Below are positions 55,368 to 63,875 of a stretch of 64,000 bases of DNA, one piece after another. The notes under the pieces were generated by a model. The model saw nothing but the letters and a program-made list of their open reading frames with translations. It had not been told where the DNA came from and did no database searches. The position numbers and the translations under genes were made by a program. The stretch's first letter is position 1. Every line of letters begins with the position of its first letter. This stretch comes from Xanthobacter flavus (lineage in GTDB: Bacteria; Pseudomonadota; Alphaproteobacteria; Rhizobiales; Xanthobacteraceae): contig NZ_JAGGML010000001.1 of the NCBI RefSeq assembly GCF_017875275.1, forward strand, positions 930,001 to 994,000, read 5' to 3'.

Positions 55368-56489
55368 ATGTCTGTCGCGCGGCGCAGTCCCGCAGCGCGG
55401 CGGCGTAAGGCCCGGACCTTCGCGGCGGGACTTTTCCGTGCGGCGTTGCTGGCCGCAACCCTCGTTGCAGCGGCGGCCGGCCCGGCCCGAGCACAACCCC
55501 TGCGCTCGGACGAGGTTTCGGTGGGTACCGGAACCGCCGGCGCGCTCACCGTCCTGTCCTCCATCGATCCGGTGGAGATGGGTGAACTGCTGGAACACTG
55601 GCGGGCACGCTATCCGGACATCAAGCTGACCTACCGGCACAAGAACTCGCTGGACATCTATTCCGACGTGGTCGAGTGCAACGAGGCGCGGCCCTGTCCC
55701 GATCTCGCCTGGAGTTCCGCCATGGATCTCCAGATCAAGCTCGTCAACGACGGCTACGCCGCCCGCCACGAACCCGCCGCCGCGGCCGTCCTGCCCCCAT
55801 GGGCGGTATGGCGCAACGAGGCCTTTGGGGTCACGGCGGAGCCGATCGTCCTCGTCTACAACAAGATGCGTGTTCCACCGGAAGACGTGCCGCGCACCCA
55901 TGCCGATTTCATCCGCCTCCTGCGCGAGAAGGGCGCCGCCTACCGGGGGAAGATCGCGGCTTACGACCCCGAGCGCAGCGGAACCGGCTATCTGTTCTGG
56001 AACAGCGACGTGCGCATCACCGCCGACACCTGGCAACTGGTGCGGGCGCTGGGCCGGACCGCGCCGAAACTCTATTCCTTCGCCCACACCATGCTCGATC
56101 GCGTGTCGGACGGCGACCAGTTGTTCGCCTACAACACCATCTCCTCCTATGCGCGGGCACGGGCACGGGAGGAGCCCGCCATCGGCGTCGTGGCCTTCGA
56201 GGACTACACGCTGGTGATGACGCGCATCGCGCTCATTCCCAAGCAGGCGCCGCACCCCGAACAGGCCCATCTTTTCCTGGACTTCCTGTTGTCCCGCGAA
56301 GGCCAGGAGGATCTCGCGCGCCGGGCCTTCGGCACGGTGCGGCTCGACATGCCACCGCCCGCCGAAGGGGGCGCCGATCCCGCCCGGCTGCGTCCCATCC
56401 ACGTGGGGCCGGAGCTTCTGGCCTACCAGGACCAGTCGAGGCGCCGCATCTTCTTCCGCGAATGGCGCAAGGCCCTGGAAGGGCAATGA
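55368..56489 (+). CDS. Periplasmic substrate-binding protein (Fe3+/thiamine-type fold), TctDE-linked
   Basis: A 373-residue exported protein; the signal peptide is arginine-rich (RRSPAARRRKARTF) and cleaves near GPARAQ. The mature protein is a type II binding fold (LTVLSSIDPVEMGELLEHWRARYP, EPIVLVYNKM, SGTGYLFW). No permease genes accompany it. It is divergent from the TctD/TctE genes and is probably an accessory receptor that delivers a carboxylate signal to the sensor. ATG 55368 has GGGAGCGGAG upstream. Confidence 0.85.
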   Translation: MSVARRSPAARRRKARTFAAGLFRAALLAATLVAAAAGPARAQPLRSDEVSVGTGTAGALTVLSSIDPVEMGELLEHWRARYPDIKLTYRHKNSLDIYSDVVECNEARPCPDLAWSSAMDLQIKLVNDGYAARHEPAAAAVLPPWAVWRNEAFGVTAEPIVLVYNKMRVPPEDVPRTHADFIRLLREKGAAYRGKIAAYDPERSGTGYLFWNSDVRITADTWQLVRALGRTAPKLYSFAHTMLDRVSDGDQLFAYNTISSYARARAREEPAIGVVAFEDYTLVMTRIALIPKQAPHPEQAHLFLDFLLSREGQEDLARRAFGTVRLDMPPPAEGGADPARLRPIHVGPELLAYQDQSRRRIFFREWRKALEGQ

Positions 56490-56528
56490 TCGACCGCCGC
56501 GCGCGCCGGACGATCGTCGCGCGGGACG

Positions 56529-56550
56529 TGACAGGTTCTTGACAGGTTCT
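56529..56550 (+). promoter_or_regulatory. Tandem 11-base repeat upstream of the MFS gene
   Basis: TGACAGGTTCT occurs twice in direct succession. OmpR-family regulators bind direct repeats spaced by one helical turn, so this is a good candidate TctD-like site. It lies 146 bp before the carrier start. TTGACA within it might also be read as a -35 box. Confidence 0.5.
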
Positions 56551-56695
56551 CCCCCCTAGGCTCCCGCCGATGCCGCCATGCGATGGGCTGCGCTAGGTCT
56601 CCGCCAGAGACTGGCGGGCTGCAGGCGGCCGGACGAAGCAACAACAAGCAGCGCAGAAACGCCGCGAGCGGCTGCGCCGGCATGGGAGACAACGC

Positions 56696-58018
56696 ATGGT
56701 CGGGCCTTCGGCAGCCGCCGTTCCACCCACCGCGACCGCAGGCGTGCCTGCGATCAAGTCGAGGACCGCAGCCATCCTGCGCTCGACGAGCGGCAATTTC
56801 CTCGAGCAGTTCGATTTCTTCCTGTTCGGCTTCTACGCGACGTCCATTTCCAAGGCGTTCTTCCCCACCGGAAATGAAGTCACCGAACTGCTGCTCACCT
56901 TCACCACCTTCTGGCTCGGCGCGCTGATGCGGCCCGTCGGCGCCATCGTCCTCGGCGCCTATCTCGATCACATCGGCCGCCGCAAGGGCCTGATCGTGAC
57001 CCTCGGCATCATGGCCGCCGGCACGGTGCTGATCGCGGTTTGCCCCACTTATGCGCAGATTGGCATCGCGGCGCCGCTCATCGTGCTGTTCGGCCGCCTG
57101 CTGCAGGGCTTCTCGGCGGGCGTGGAACTGGGCGGCGTCTCGATCTACCTGTTCGAGATCGCGACGCCGGGAAACAAGGGCTTCTACACCTCGTTTCAGT
57201 CGGCCAGCCAGCAGGTCGCCATCTTCTTCGCCGCCATCATCGGCTTCTCGCTGAGCCAGCTGATGCCGCCCGAGACCATCTCCGCCTGGGGCTGGCGCAT
57301 TCCCTTCTTCATCGGCTGCGCGATCATCCCCTTCATCTTCTTCATCCGCCGCACGCTGGAGGAAACCCCCGAGTTCCTCAAGCAGAAGAAGCACCCGACC
57401 CAGCGCGAAGTCTTCGCCGCGATACTGGCCAACTGGCGGATCGTGCTGCTGGGCATGATGCTGACGGCCATGACCACGGTGACCTTCTATTTCATCACCG
57501 TCTACACTCCCACCTTCGGCAGGAACGTGCTGAAGCTGTCCATCACCGACAGCCTTCTCGTCACGCTGCTGGTGGCCACCACCAACTTCATCTGGCTGCC
57601 CATCGGCGGCGCCATCTCGGACCGCGTGGGCCGTCGTCCGGTGCTGCTGGCCATTGCCATCCTGGCGCTGGTGACGGCCTATCCCGCCCTCGCGTGGCTG
57701 GTGGTGGAGCCGACCTTCAACAAGATGCTGATGGTGGAGCTGTGGTTCTCCCTGTGCTTCGGCGTGTACAACGGCGCCATGGTGGCGGCATTGTCCGAAG
57801 AGGTGCCAGCGCATGTGCGCACCACCTGCTTCTCGCTCGCCTTCGCCCTCGCCGCCGCTCTCTTCGGCACGTTCACGCCCCTGGTCTCCACCTGGCTGAT
57901 CGACATGACCGGCAACCGTGCGGCGCCCGGCTTCTGGCTTATGGCGGCGGCCGCCTCGGGCCTCATCGCCACCATCCTCATCTATCGCGGTCGCAGCACG
58001 CCGCTCGTGCGACATTAA
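56696..58018 (+). CDS. MFS transporter, citrate/tricarballylate:H+ symporter type
   Basis: A 440-residue major facilitator with twelve membrane segments and the metabolite:H+ symporter features: [26 protein letters not shown] in helix 1, DHIGRRKG in loop 2-3, and [11 protein letters not shown] in loop 8-9. The N-terminus resembles TcuC/CitA carriers for tricarballylate and citrate. It is downstream of the TctDE-linked binding protein and preceded by an 11-base tandem repeat. A logical importer for the tcuAB pathway or for citrate; the ligand is inferred. Confidence 0.88.
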   Translation: MVGPSAAAVPPTATAGVPAIKSRTAAILRSTSGNFLEQFDFFLFGFYATSISKAFFPTGNEVTELLLTFTTFWLGALMRPVGAIVLGAYLDHIGRRKGLIVTLGIMAAGTVLIAVCPTYAQIGIAAPLIVLFGRLLQGFSAGVELGGVSIYLFEIATPGNKGFYTSFQSASQQVAIFFAAIIGFSLSQLMPPETISAWGWRIPFFIGCAIIPFIFFIRRTLEETPEFLKQKKHPTQREVFAAILANWRIVLLGMMLTAMTTVTFYFITVYTPTFGRNVLKLSITDSLLVTLLVATTNFIWLPIGGAISDRVGRRPVLLAIAILALVTAYPALAWLVVEPTFNKMLMVELWFSLCFGVYNGAMVAALSEEVPAHVRTTCFSLAFALAAALFGTFTPLVSTWLIDMTGNRAAPGFWLMAAAASGLIATILIYRGRSTPLVRH

Positions 58019-58027
58019 GCGGAAGGA

Positions 58028-58049
58028 CGCGACGCTCCCGAGCGTCGCG
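58028..58049 (+). terminator. Stem-loop after the MFS gene
   Basis: CGCGACGCT, loop CCCG, AGCGTCGCG: nine perfect pairs, ten bases after the stop codon. No T-run follows, so it may need Rho or serve as a 3' stabiliser. Confidence 0.4.
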
Positions 58050-58192
58050 CCCACCTATCGGTTCAAGGCGCCCGCAATCCGCCCGCCCCCCGAATGCCGA
58101 TTCAGGCTGCGTTACGCCAAGCGCCTTGAACATGGCTCGGGCCCGGTCGACGGGCCGGATCAAATCGATAAAATCACATCGGAGGAAAGAAC

Positions 58193-58690
58193 ATCGCGAC
58201 ACGCGGGGTTTGCACGCTTCTGGTCGGCCTTGCACTGGCCCTGCCTGCTTCGGCGCAGGCCGATGAGGTGCGGGTGATGATCTCGGGCGGCCTCTCCGCC
58301 GCCTACAAGCAGTTGGTGCCGCAGTTCGAGCGCGAGACCGAGCTCAAGTTTTGACCGCTTATGGGCCGTCCATCGGCACCACCGAGAACGCGATTCCGGT
58401 GCGTCTCAACCGGGGGGAGCCGGTGGACGTGCTCATCATGGTGGGCGAAGCGCTCACCGGCCTGACCGAGCAGGGCAAGTTGGACAAGGTGTCGCGCGTC
58501 GATCTCGTCCGCTCGCCCATCGGCGTTGCCTTGCGCGCCGGCACGCAGAAGCCCGACATCTCCATCGTAGATGCGCTCCGCACCGCCTTGCTCAACGCGA
58601 AATCCGTCGCCTACTCGGACAGCGCGAGCGGCGTCTATGTGGAGAATGAGCTATTCAAGCGCCTTGGCATCGAGGCCCAGACCAAGGCCA
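58193..58690 (+). pseudogene. Broken ModA-like periplasmic binding protein, N-terminal part
   Basis: A perfect ribosome site (GGAGGAAAG) is followed at the start position by ATC instead of ATG, then a signal peptide (LLVGLALALPASAQA) and DEVRVMISGGLSAAYKQLVPQFE, the start of a molybdate-type (ModA-like) binding protein. After ETELKF the frame stops at TGA 58352; a one-base loss in the T-run at 58349-58352 restores phase, giving TAYGPSIGTTENAIPV and on to VENELFKRLG. The sequence then continues into a different protein, so the C-terminal half is missing. Start-codon loss, frameshift and truncation together mark it as dead. Confidence 0.75.
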
Positions 58691-59010
58691 TCCTCAATCC
58701 GGCGGCCAAGCTGCTCGGCATCACCATCAACCAGGACAGCGCGCCCGATGCGTGGCCGGTTCTGAAAACCCAGGCCGCCACCGGCAAGGCCATCTGGGAC
58801 GTCATCGATTCACCAACCACCATCTGCATCCGCGGCGGCGAGCAGGGCATGGTCGAGAAGCTCGACTTCTCGAAGATCCCCAACGCCGCATCCATGCCGG
58901 CGCAGTACAAGACCCACTATTCGGTGGCCTACGAGTTCTATTCCTCGGTGCTCGCCTACAACAAGAAGAAATTCGCCGCCAAAGCGCCGCAGACCTGGGC
59001 GGACTTCTGG
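58691..59010 (+). pseudogene. Internal fragment of a PotD-type (spermidine/putrescine) binding protein
   Basis: In the same frame as the ModA-like remnant, residues from about AILNPAAKLLGITINQDS to YNKKKFAAKAPQTWADFW match the early-middle part of PotD-like periplasmic proteins (GKAIWDVIDSPTTICIRGGEQG, PNAASMPAQYK, SVAYEFYSSVLAYNKK). The usual N-terminal signal and the last 200 or so residues are absent. The junction with the preceding remnant lies near 58690. No polyamine permease genes remain nearby. Confidence 0.7.
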
Positions 59011-59249
59011 GGGCCGGCCACAAGGACATCCGCACCGGCATCTGGGAGGCGACGCCCGGCGTCACGCGCTCCATCAAGGGCGCGACCTGGGAATATTGCA
59101 CGATCCTGTCCGGCGTCGTGGTTCTGACCGAGGATGGCGGCACCCCGCGCCGCTTCCGCGCGGGCGACACCTTCGTGCTGCGGCCGGGCTTCGTCGGCAC
59201 CTGGGAAACGATCGAAACCGTCCGCAAGCTATGGGTCGCCGTTTCCTGA
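59011..59249 (+). pseudogene. C-terminal fragment of a cupin-domain protein
   Basis: Reading shifts by one base near 59011. From GHKDIRTGIWEATPG to the stop at 59249 the frame encodes a cupin (EYCTILSGVVVLTEDGG, then the second motif RFRAGDTFVLRPGFVGTW and WETIETVRKLW), of the Cupin_3/DUF861 type. Only the last 78 or so residues remain, with no start codon. It ends 28 bp before the hydroxyacid dehydrogenase gene, which it may once have preceded in an operon. Confidence 0.7.
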
Positions 59250-59277
59250 TCTCTCACCATCCAGCAAGGTCCGTCCC

Positions 59278-60204
59278 ATGGCACTCCTCTACATGGCCGA
59301 TCCCGCCCGCGGCGAAGTCTGGCGCCGGCTGATCGGCGAAATGGCGCCCGACATCGACGTGCGCATCTGGCCGAACATCGGCAACCCCGCCGACATCCGC
59401 TGGGTCGCGGTGTGGGACGTGCATGTGGACCTCACCGCCACGTTCCCGAACCTCGAAGTGATCTTCTCCACCGGCGCCGGCGTGGATCACCTGGATTTCT
59501 CGCGCATCCCGGCGCGGATTCCCGTGGTGCGCATGGTGGAGCCGGGGATCGTCGAGGGCATGGTCGAGTATGTGACCATGGCCGTGCTCGCCCTCCACCG
59601 CGACCTGCCGACCTACATCGACCAGCAGAAAAAGCACGTCTGGGCGCAGCACTATGAAACGCCGGCGGCGCAACGGCGCGTCGGCATCATGGGGCTCGGC
59701 TCGCTGGGGCAGGCGTCGCTCGCGGGCCTCGCGCCGTTCGGCTTTCCGCTTGCGGGCTGGAGCCGGTCGCCGCGGGCCATCCCGAACGTGGAGACCTTCG
59801 CCGGCGAGGCCGGGCTCGGACCGTTCCTCACCCGCACGGACATTCTCGTCTGCCTCCTGCCGCTCACCGCCGAAACGCGGGGCATTCTCGATGCCCGCCT
59901 GTTCGCCCGGATGCCGACGGGCGCGCGCATCGTCAACGCGGGGCGCGGCGGCCATGTGGTGGCGGACGATCTGGTCGCCGCCCTCGATGCCGGCACCCTC
60001 TCGGGCGCGGTGCTCGATGTCACGGAGCCGGAGCCTCTGCCGCCGGAGCATCCGTTCTGGAGCCATCCGCGCATCCTGCTGACGCCCCACGTCGCGAGCC
60101 TCACCCGGCCGGAAACCGCCGTCATCAGCCTCCTCGAAAATCTCCGCCGCCATGCCGCGGGCGAGCCGATGATCGGCCTCGTGGATCGCAGCCGCGGCTA
60201 TTGA
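59278..60204 (+). CDS. ghrA: Glyoxylate/hydroxypyruvate reductase A
   Basis: A 308-residue D-2-hydroxyacid dehydrogenase of the GhrA branch. Rossmann motif GIMGLGSLGQASL, catalytic Arg in NAGRGGHVV, Glu in EPEPLPPEHPF and His in TPHVASLTRP; the ending LVDRSRGY is typical of GhrA. It reduces glyoxylate or hydroxypyruvate with NADPH. ATG 59278 follows AAGGT. It overlaps or abuts the aldehyde dehydrogenase gene, so the two act together. Confidence 0.88.
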   Translation: MALLYMADPARGEVWRRLIGEMAPDIDVRIWPNIGNPADIRWVAVWDVHVDLTATFPNLEVIFSTGAGVDHLDFSRIPARIPVVRMVEPGIVEGMVEYVTMAVLALHRDLPTYIDQQKKHVWAQHYETPAAQRRVGIMGLGSLGQASLAGLAPFGFPLAGWSRSPRAIPNVETFAGEAGLGPFLTRTDILVCLLPLTAETRGILDARLFARMPTGARIVNAGRGGHVVADDLVAALDAGTLSGAVLDVTEPEPLPPEHPFWSHPRILLTPHVASLTRPETAVISLLENLRRHAAGEPMIGLVDRSRGY

Positions 60205-60215
60205 AAGACCTCGCC

Positions 60216-61709
60216 ATGTCCCCCGCCGCTGAAAACCCGCTCGCACTTGCCGATCCGAGCCTCCTCGTCGAGGCGGCCTTCATCGGCGGGCAGTGGTGCG
60301 CCGCCGATGAAGGCGCGACGCTCGTCGTCGAGGACCCGGCAACCGGCCGGCCCGTAGGCACAGTGCCGGCCTGCGGTGCGGCCGAGACCCGGCGCGCCAT
60401 CGCGGCGGCGGAGGCCGTCTATCGCGCCTGGCGCACGGTGCCGGCCGCCGAACGGGCACGCCTTCTGGAGCGATGGAACGATCTGATCCTCGCCAACGCC
60501 GCCGATCTCGCGCGGATCATGACGGCCGAGCAGGGCAAGCCCCTCGCCGAGGCGGAGGGGGAAGTGCGCTATGGCGCGTCCTTCGTGAAGTGGTTCGCGG
60601 AAGAGGCCCGGCGCATCTACGGCCGCACCATCCCGGCGCCGGGCGCCGACCGGCGCATCCTGATGCTGGAAGAGCCCATCGGCGTCACCGCCGCCGTCAC
60701 ACCGTGGAATTTTCCCATCGCGATGATCGCGCGCAAATGCGCCCCGGCCCTCGCCGCCGGCTGCACCATGGTCATCAAGCCCTCCGAGCTGACGCCGTTT
60801 TCCGCTCTGGCGGTGGTGAAGCTCGCGGAGCGGGCCGGCATCCCCTCGGGCGTCATCTCCGTGGTGACGGGGCAGCCTGCCGCCATCGGGGATGAACTCA
60901 CCTCCAACCCCGCGGTGCGCAAGATCTCCTTCACCGGCTCGACCCGGGTCGGCGCCCATCTCATGCGCGCGGCGGCGGGAACGCTGAAGAAGCTGAGCCT
61001 GGAACTCGGCGGCAACGCGCCCTTCATCGTCTTCGACGATGCCGACCTTGACCTTGCGGTGGAGGGGGCCATGGCCTCCAAGTTTCGCAATGCCGGACAG
61101 ACCTGCGTGTGCGCCAACCGCATTCTGGTGCAGGCCGGCATCCATGACGCCTTCGTCGCCCGCCTCGGCGCGCGCATCGCGGCACAGAAGGTCGGCCCCG
61201 GCACAGAGCCCGGCGTCGCCATCGGTCCGCTCATCAACCGCGCCGCGGCGGAGAAGGTGCACGCGCACGTCGCCGACGCGCTGGCGAAGGGCGCGCGCGT
61301 GGTGCAGCAGAGCGTGACCTCCAACGAAGACGGAAACTTCGTGGCACCCCTCCTCCTCACCGGCGCCACCACCGACATGCGGCTCGCCAATGAGGAGACC
61401 TTCGGCCCGGTGGCCCCGGTGTTCCGCTTCGAGACCGAGGCGGAGGCGATCGCCATCGCCAACGGCACCCCCTATGGCCTCGCCGCCTATTTCTTCACCG
61501 AGGACATGCACCGCGCCTGGCGGGTGGGAGAGGCGCTGGAATTCGGCATGGTCGGGCTGAACACCGGCGCCATATCCATGGAAGTCGCGCCCTTCGGCGG
61601 CGTGAAGCAGTCCGGGCTCGGCCGCGAGGGCGGCTATCTCGGCATCGCCGAATATCTGGAGCCCAAGGCTTTCCACCTGGGCGGCCTGCGCCTTACAGCG
61701 CCCGTCTGA
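60216..61709 (+). CDS. NAD(P)-dependent aldehyde dehydrogenase, succinate-semialdehyde type
   Basis: A 497-residue aldehyde dehydrogenase. PWNFPIAMIARKCAPALAAGC, catalytic Glu in LELGGNAPF, catalytic Cys in NAGQTCVCANR and the PFGGVKQSGLGREGG end are those of GabD-like succinate-semialdehyde dehydrogenases. Related enzymes also take glutarate or tartronate semialdehyde. The frame is open from a TTG at 60201 that overlaps the previous stop; ATG 60216 gives a more usual N-terminus. Located between ghrA and the tartrate dehydrogenase gene. Confidence 0.88.
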   Translation: MSPAAENPLALADPSLLVEAAFIGGQWCAADEGATLVVEDPATGRPVGTVPACGAAETRRAIAAAEAVYRAWRTVPAAERARLLERWNDLILANAADLARIMTAEQGKPLAEAEGEVRYGASFVKWFAEEARRIYGRTIPAPGADRRILMLEEPIGVTAAVTPWNFPIAMIARKCAPALAAGCTMVIKPSELTPFSALAVVKLAERAGIPSGVISVVTGQPAAIGDELTSNPAVRKISFTGSTRVGAHLMRAAAGTLKKLSLELGGNAPFIVFDDADLDLAVEGAMASKFRNAGQTCVCANRILVQAGIHDAFVARLGARIAAQKVGPGTEPGVAIGPLINRAAAEKVHAHVADALAKGARVVQQSVTSNEDGNFVAPLLLTGATTDMRLANEETFGPVAPVFRFETEAEAIAIANGTPYGLAAYFFTEDMHRAWRVGEALEFGMVGLNTGAISMEVAPFGGVKQSGLGREGGYLGIAEYLEPKAFHLGGLRLTAPV

Positions 61710-61743
61710 CCCCAACCACACACAAATCGCAGGAAACGTGACC

Positions 61744-62817
61744 ATGGCCGCAAGACACCATCGCATCGCCGTCATCCCCGGGGACGGCATCGGCAAGGAA
61801 GTGATGCCCGAGGGCGTGCGCGTGCTGGAGAAGGCGGCGGCGCTCTATGGTTTCAGCCTCGATCTCACCTGGCACGATTTCGCGTGCTGCGACTATTACG
61901 CCCGCCATGGCGAGATGATGCCGGCCGACTGGAAAGAGCGGGTCGGCACCTCGGACGCCATCCTGTTCGGCGCGGTGGGCTGGCCCGACACGGTGCCGGA
62001 CCATATCTCGCTCTGGGGCTCGCTGCTCCAGTTCCGGCGGGAGTTCGACCAATATGTGAACCTACGGCCCGTGCGGCTGATGCCCGGTGTCCCCTGCCCC
62101 CTCGTCGGCCGCAAGCCGGGCGACATCGACTTCTGGGTGGTGCGCGAGAACACGGAGGGCGAATACACCTCCATCGGCGGGCGCATGTATCCCGGCACAT
62201 CCCGCGAACTGGTGATCCAGGAAACGGTGATGTCGCGCCACGGCGTCGACCGCGTCTTGAAATTCGCCTTCGAGCTGGCCATGCGGCGGCCGAACCGGCA
62301 CCTCACCTCCGCCACCAAGTCCAACGGCATCGCGATCACCATGCCCTATTGGGACGAGCGGGTGGAGGCGATGGCGGCGACCTACCCCGAGGTGCGCACG
62401 GACAAGTACCACATCGACATCCTCACCGCGCAGTTCGTGCTGCACCCGGACCGGTTCGACGTGGTGGTCGCTTCCAACCTGTTCGGCGACATCCTCTCCG
62501 ATCTTGGCCCGGCCTGCACGGGCACCATCGGCATCGCGCCCTCCGGCAACATCAACCCGGACCGCACCTTCCCGTCCCTGTTCGAGCCGGTGCACGGCTC
62601 GGCGCCGGACATCGCCGGCCGTGGCATTGCGAACCCGGTGGGCCAGATCTGGTCCACGGCCATGATGCTGGAGCATCTCGGGGAAGTGGACGCCGCCGCT
62701 GCCATCGAGCGCGCCATCGAGCGGGTGCTGGCCGATCCCGCGGGGCGCACGGCCGACATCGGCGGTTCAGCCGACACGCAGACCTGCGGCAAGGCCATCG
62801 CCGACGCTCTCGATTGA
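61744..62817 (+). CDS. Tartrate/D-malate dehydrogenase (isopropylmalate dehydrogenase family)
   Basis: A 357-residue beta-decarboxylating dehydrogenase of the TtuC/DmlA branch. IAVIPGDGIGKEVMPEG is the family start; the substrate loop has LRPVRLMPG and VVRENTEGEYTSIGGR, and the metal/NAD region reads ASNLFGDILSDLGP followed by FEPVHGSAPDIAG. It oxidises tartrate or D-malate, yielding oxaloglycolate/glycerate or pyruvate. AGGAAA lies seven bases before ATG 61744, which is preferred over GTG 61738. Products would feed hydroxypyruvate or glyoxylate to the GhrA encoded two genes upstream. Confidence 0.9.
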   Translation: MAARHHRIAVIPGDGIGKEVMPEGVRVLEKAAALYGFSLDLTWHDFACCDYYARHGEMMPADWKERVGTSDAILFGAVGWPDTVPDHISLWGSLLQFRREFDQYVNLRPVRLMPGVPCPLVGRKPGDIDFWVVRENTEGEYTSIGGRMYPGTSRELVIQETVMSRHGVDRVLKFAFELAMRRPNRHLTSATKSNGIAITMPYWDERVEAMAATYPEVRTDKYHIDILTAQFVLHPDRFDVVVASNLFGDILSDLGPACTGTIGIAPSGNINPDRTFPSLFEPVHGSAPDIAGRGIANPVGQIWSTAMMLEHLGEVDAAAAIERAIERVLADPAGRTADIGGSADTQTCGKAIADALD

Positions 62818-62877
62818 CCGCTGGTCGCCTCCCGCGCCTGCCGGCCGCGAGAGACGTGCCTTTATCAGCTCATCATA

Positions 62878-62907
62878 AGGCTCCGCGGCAATGAGGTCGC
62901 GGAGCCT
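62878..62907. terminator. Stem-loop between convergent dehydrogenase and TetR genes
   Basis: AGGCTCCGCG and CGCGGAGCCT form a perfect ten-pair stem with a ten-base loop. There is no T-run on either side, so termination efficiency is uncertain. Confidence 0.4.
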
Positions 62908-62960
62908 CATCTGGCAGCCGGCAAGCGTCGATCCCACGAGAGTTTCGCGGGCTTCTCGTG

Positions 62961-63713
62961 CTACGGCGAAATCGATCCTGACTGCCCTTCGATAGCCGAA
63001 ACGAACGACAGTATCGTCTGCACAACGATCGATTTTCTCTGGTCGAGCCACTGAGGCTCTGAAAAATCATGCTGGAACATGCTGCTCAGGGTATGCCGGT
63101 TTGACACATGGATGAAGCACAGCCCTAAAATGGAAATGTATAGGCTTTCCGCGTCGACATTCTGTTTGAATATGTCCTGCTCCTGCCCAAGCGTGAGAAT
63201 ATTGCTGAGCGAGTCGAGCAGGGGCCGCGTCATGTGAGGGATCGTGGCTGAGCGCTGGGCAGTTCGGCCCATCATGAGATTCTCATTCATGATCAGACGC
63301 ACGAAATGCGGATCGGTACTGAGGAAATCGAACGTCAGCTCGATCAGGGCCGCCAGCGCCGATCGTGGATCGGTGCCGGTGACATCGAGCGTCTGCTCGC
63401 GGTCGCGGATGATCTTGTAAGACGCTTCAAGCGCCGCGAGGTAGAGATCGTCCTTGTTGCCGAAGTAATGATAGATCATGCCGACATTGACATCGGCGGA
63501 CGCCGTAATGCGTTCGATCCGGCTGCCGCTGTAGCCGTGCTGGGCGAACTCAGCCATCGCCGCTTCGAGAATGCGCTGGCGCGTGGCGGCGGCGTTGCGC
63601 TTTCCCGGCGAACGCTGCCGCGCATTTTTCGCCGCCTTGGCCGTGTCCGCTGGCTCTTCGTGTGCCGAATTCTTCCGGCGTTCTCCGGCTGGCTTGGATG
63701 AGGCGGTCGTCAT
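62961..63713 (-). CDS. TetR-family transcriptional regulator
   Basis: A 250-residue TetR protein. A charged Lys/Ala-rich extension of about 40 residues precedes the helix-turn-helix (RQRILEAAMAEFAQHGYSGSRIE, then NVGMIYHYFGNKDDLYLAALE). The ligand domain (about 100-240) is of the type with an extended C-terminal dimer helix. It is convergent to the tartrate dehydrogenase gene. ATG 63713 has GGAGAACCG upstream and overlaps the stop of a possible 28-codon frame. Targets unknown. Confidence 0.88.
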   Translation of the reverse strand: MTTASSKPAGERRKNSAHEEPADTAKAAKNARQRSPGKRNAAATRQRILEAAMAEFAQHGYSGSRIERITASADVNVGMIYHYFGNKDDLYLAALEASYKIIRDREQTLDVTGTDPRSALAALIELTFDFLSTDPHFVRLIMNENLMMGRTAQRSATIPHMTRPLLDSLSNILTLGQEQDIFKQNVDAESLYISILGLCFIHVSNRHTLSSMFQHDFSEPQWLDQRKSIVVQTILSFVSAIEGQSGSISP

Positions 63714-63796
63714 CGGTTCTCCAGCCGAATGGCTCCGTCCGAGACGTTCCGCGCGGCGAAATCCCTCACGTCCATATCCTTGCGGCGCTGTCCCAT
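63710..63796 (-). CDS. Possible 28-codon leader or remnant coupled to the TetR gene
   Basis: From ATG 63796 a frame of 28 residues (MGQRRKDMDVRDFAARNVSD and on to RLENR) ends in an ATGA overlap with the TetR start. AAAGGA lies nine bases ahead of its ATG. It could be a translationally coupling leader peptide or the start of a truncated gene. Too short for a firm call. Confidence 0.35.
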   Translation of the reverse strand: MGQRRKDMDVRDFAARNVSDGAIRLENR

Positions 63797-63875
63797 GATC
63801 GAAAGTCCTTTCGGCGCATCACTGGCGATGCGGATGGGAGGAACGGCCCCCTGCGAGCCCTGCCGCGCGCTCCGT

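Noticed and set aside
58351-59127. Taking the 258-codon frame as an intact periplasmic protein
   Set aside because: It lacks a signal peptide in frame, joins parts of two different binding-protein families and ends in an out-of-frame cupin sequence.
62767-63051. A 94-codon frame between the tartrate dehydrogenase and TetR genes
   Set aside because: It overlaps both ends of real genes and contains the convergent stem-loop. No ribosome site or motif, although a short stretch (QMRLRDLIAAEPYDELI) looks protein-like.
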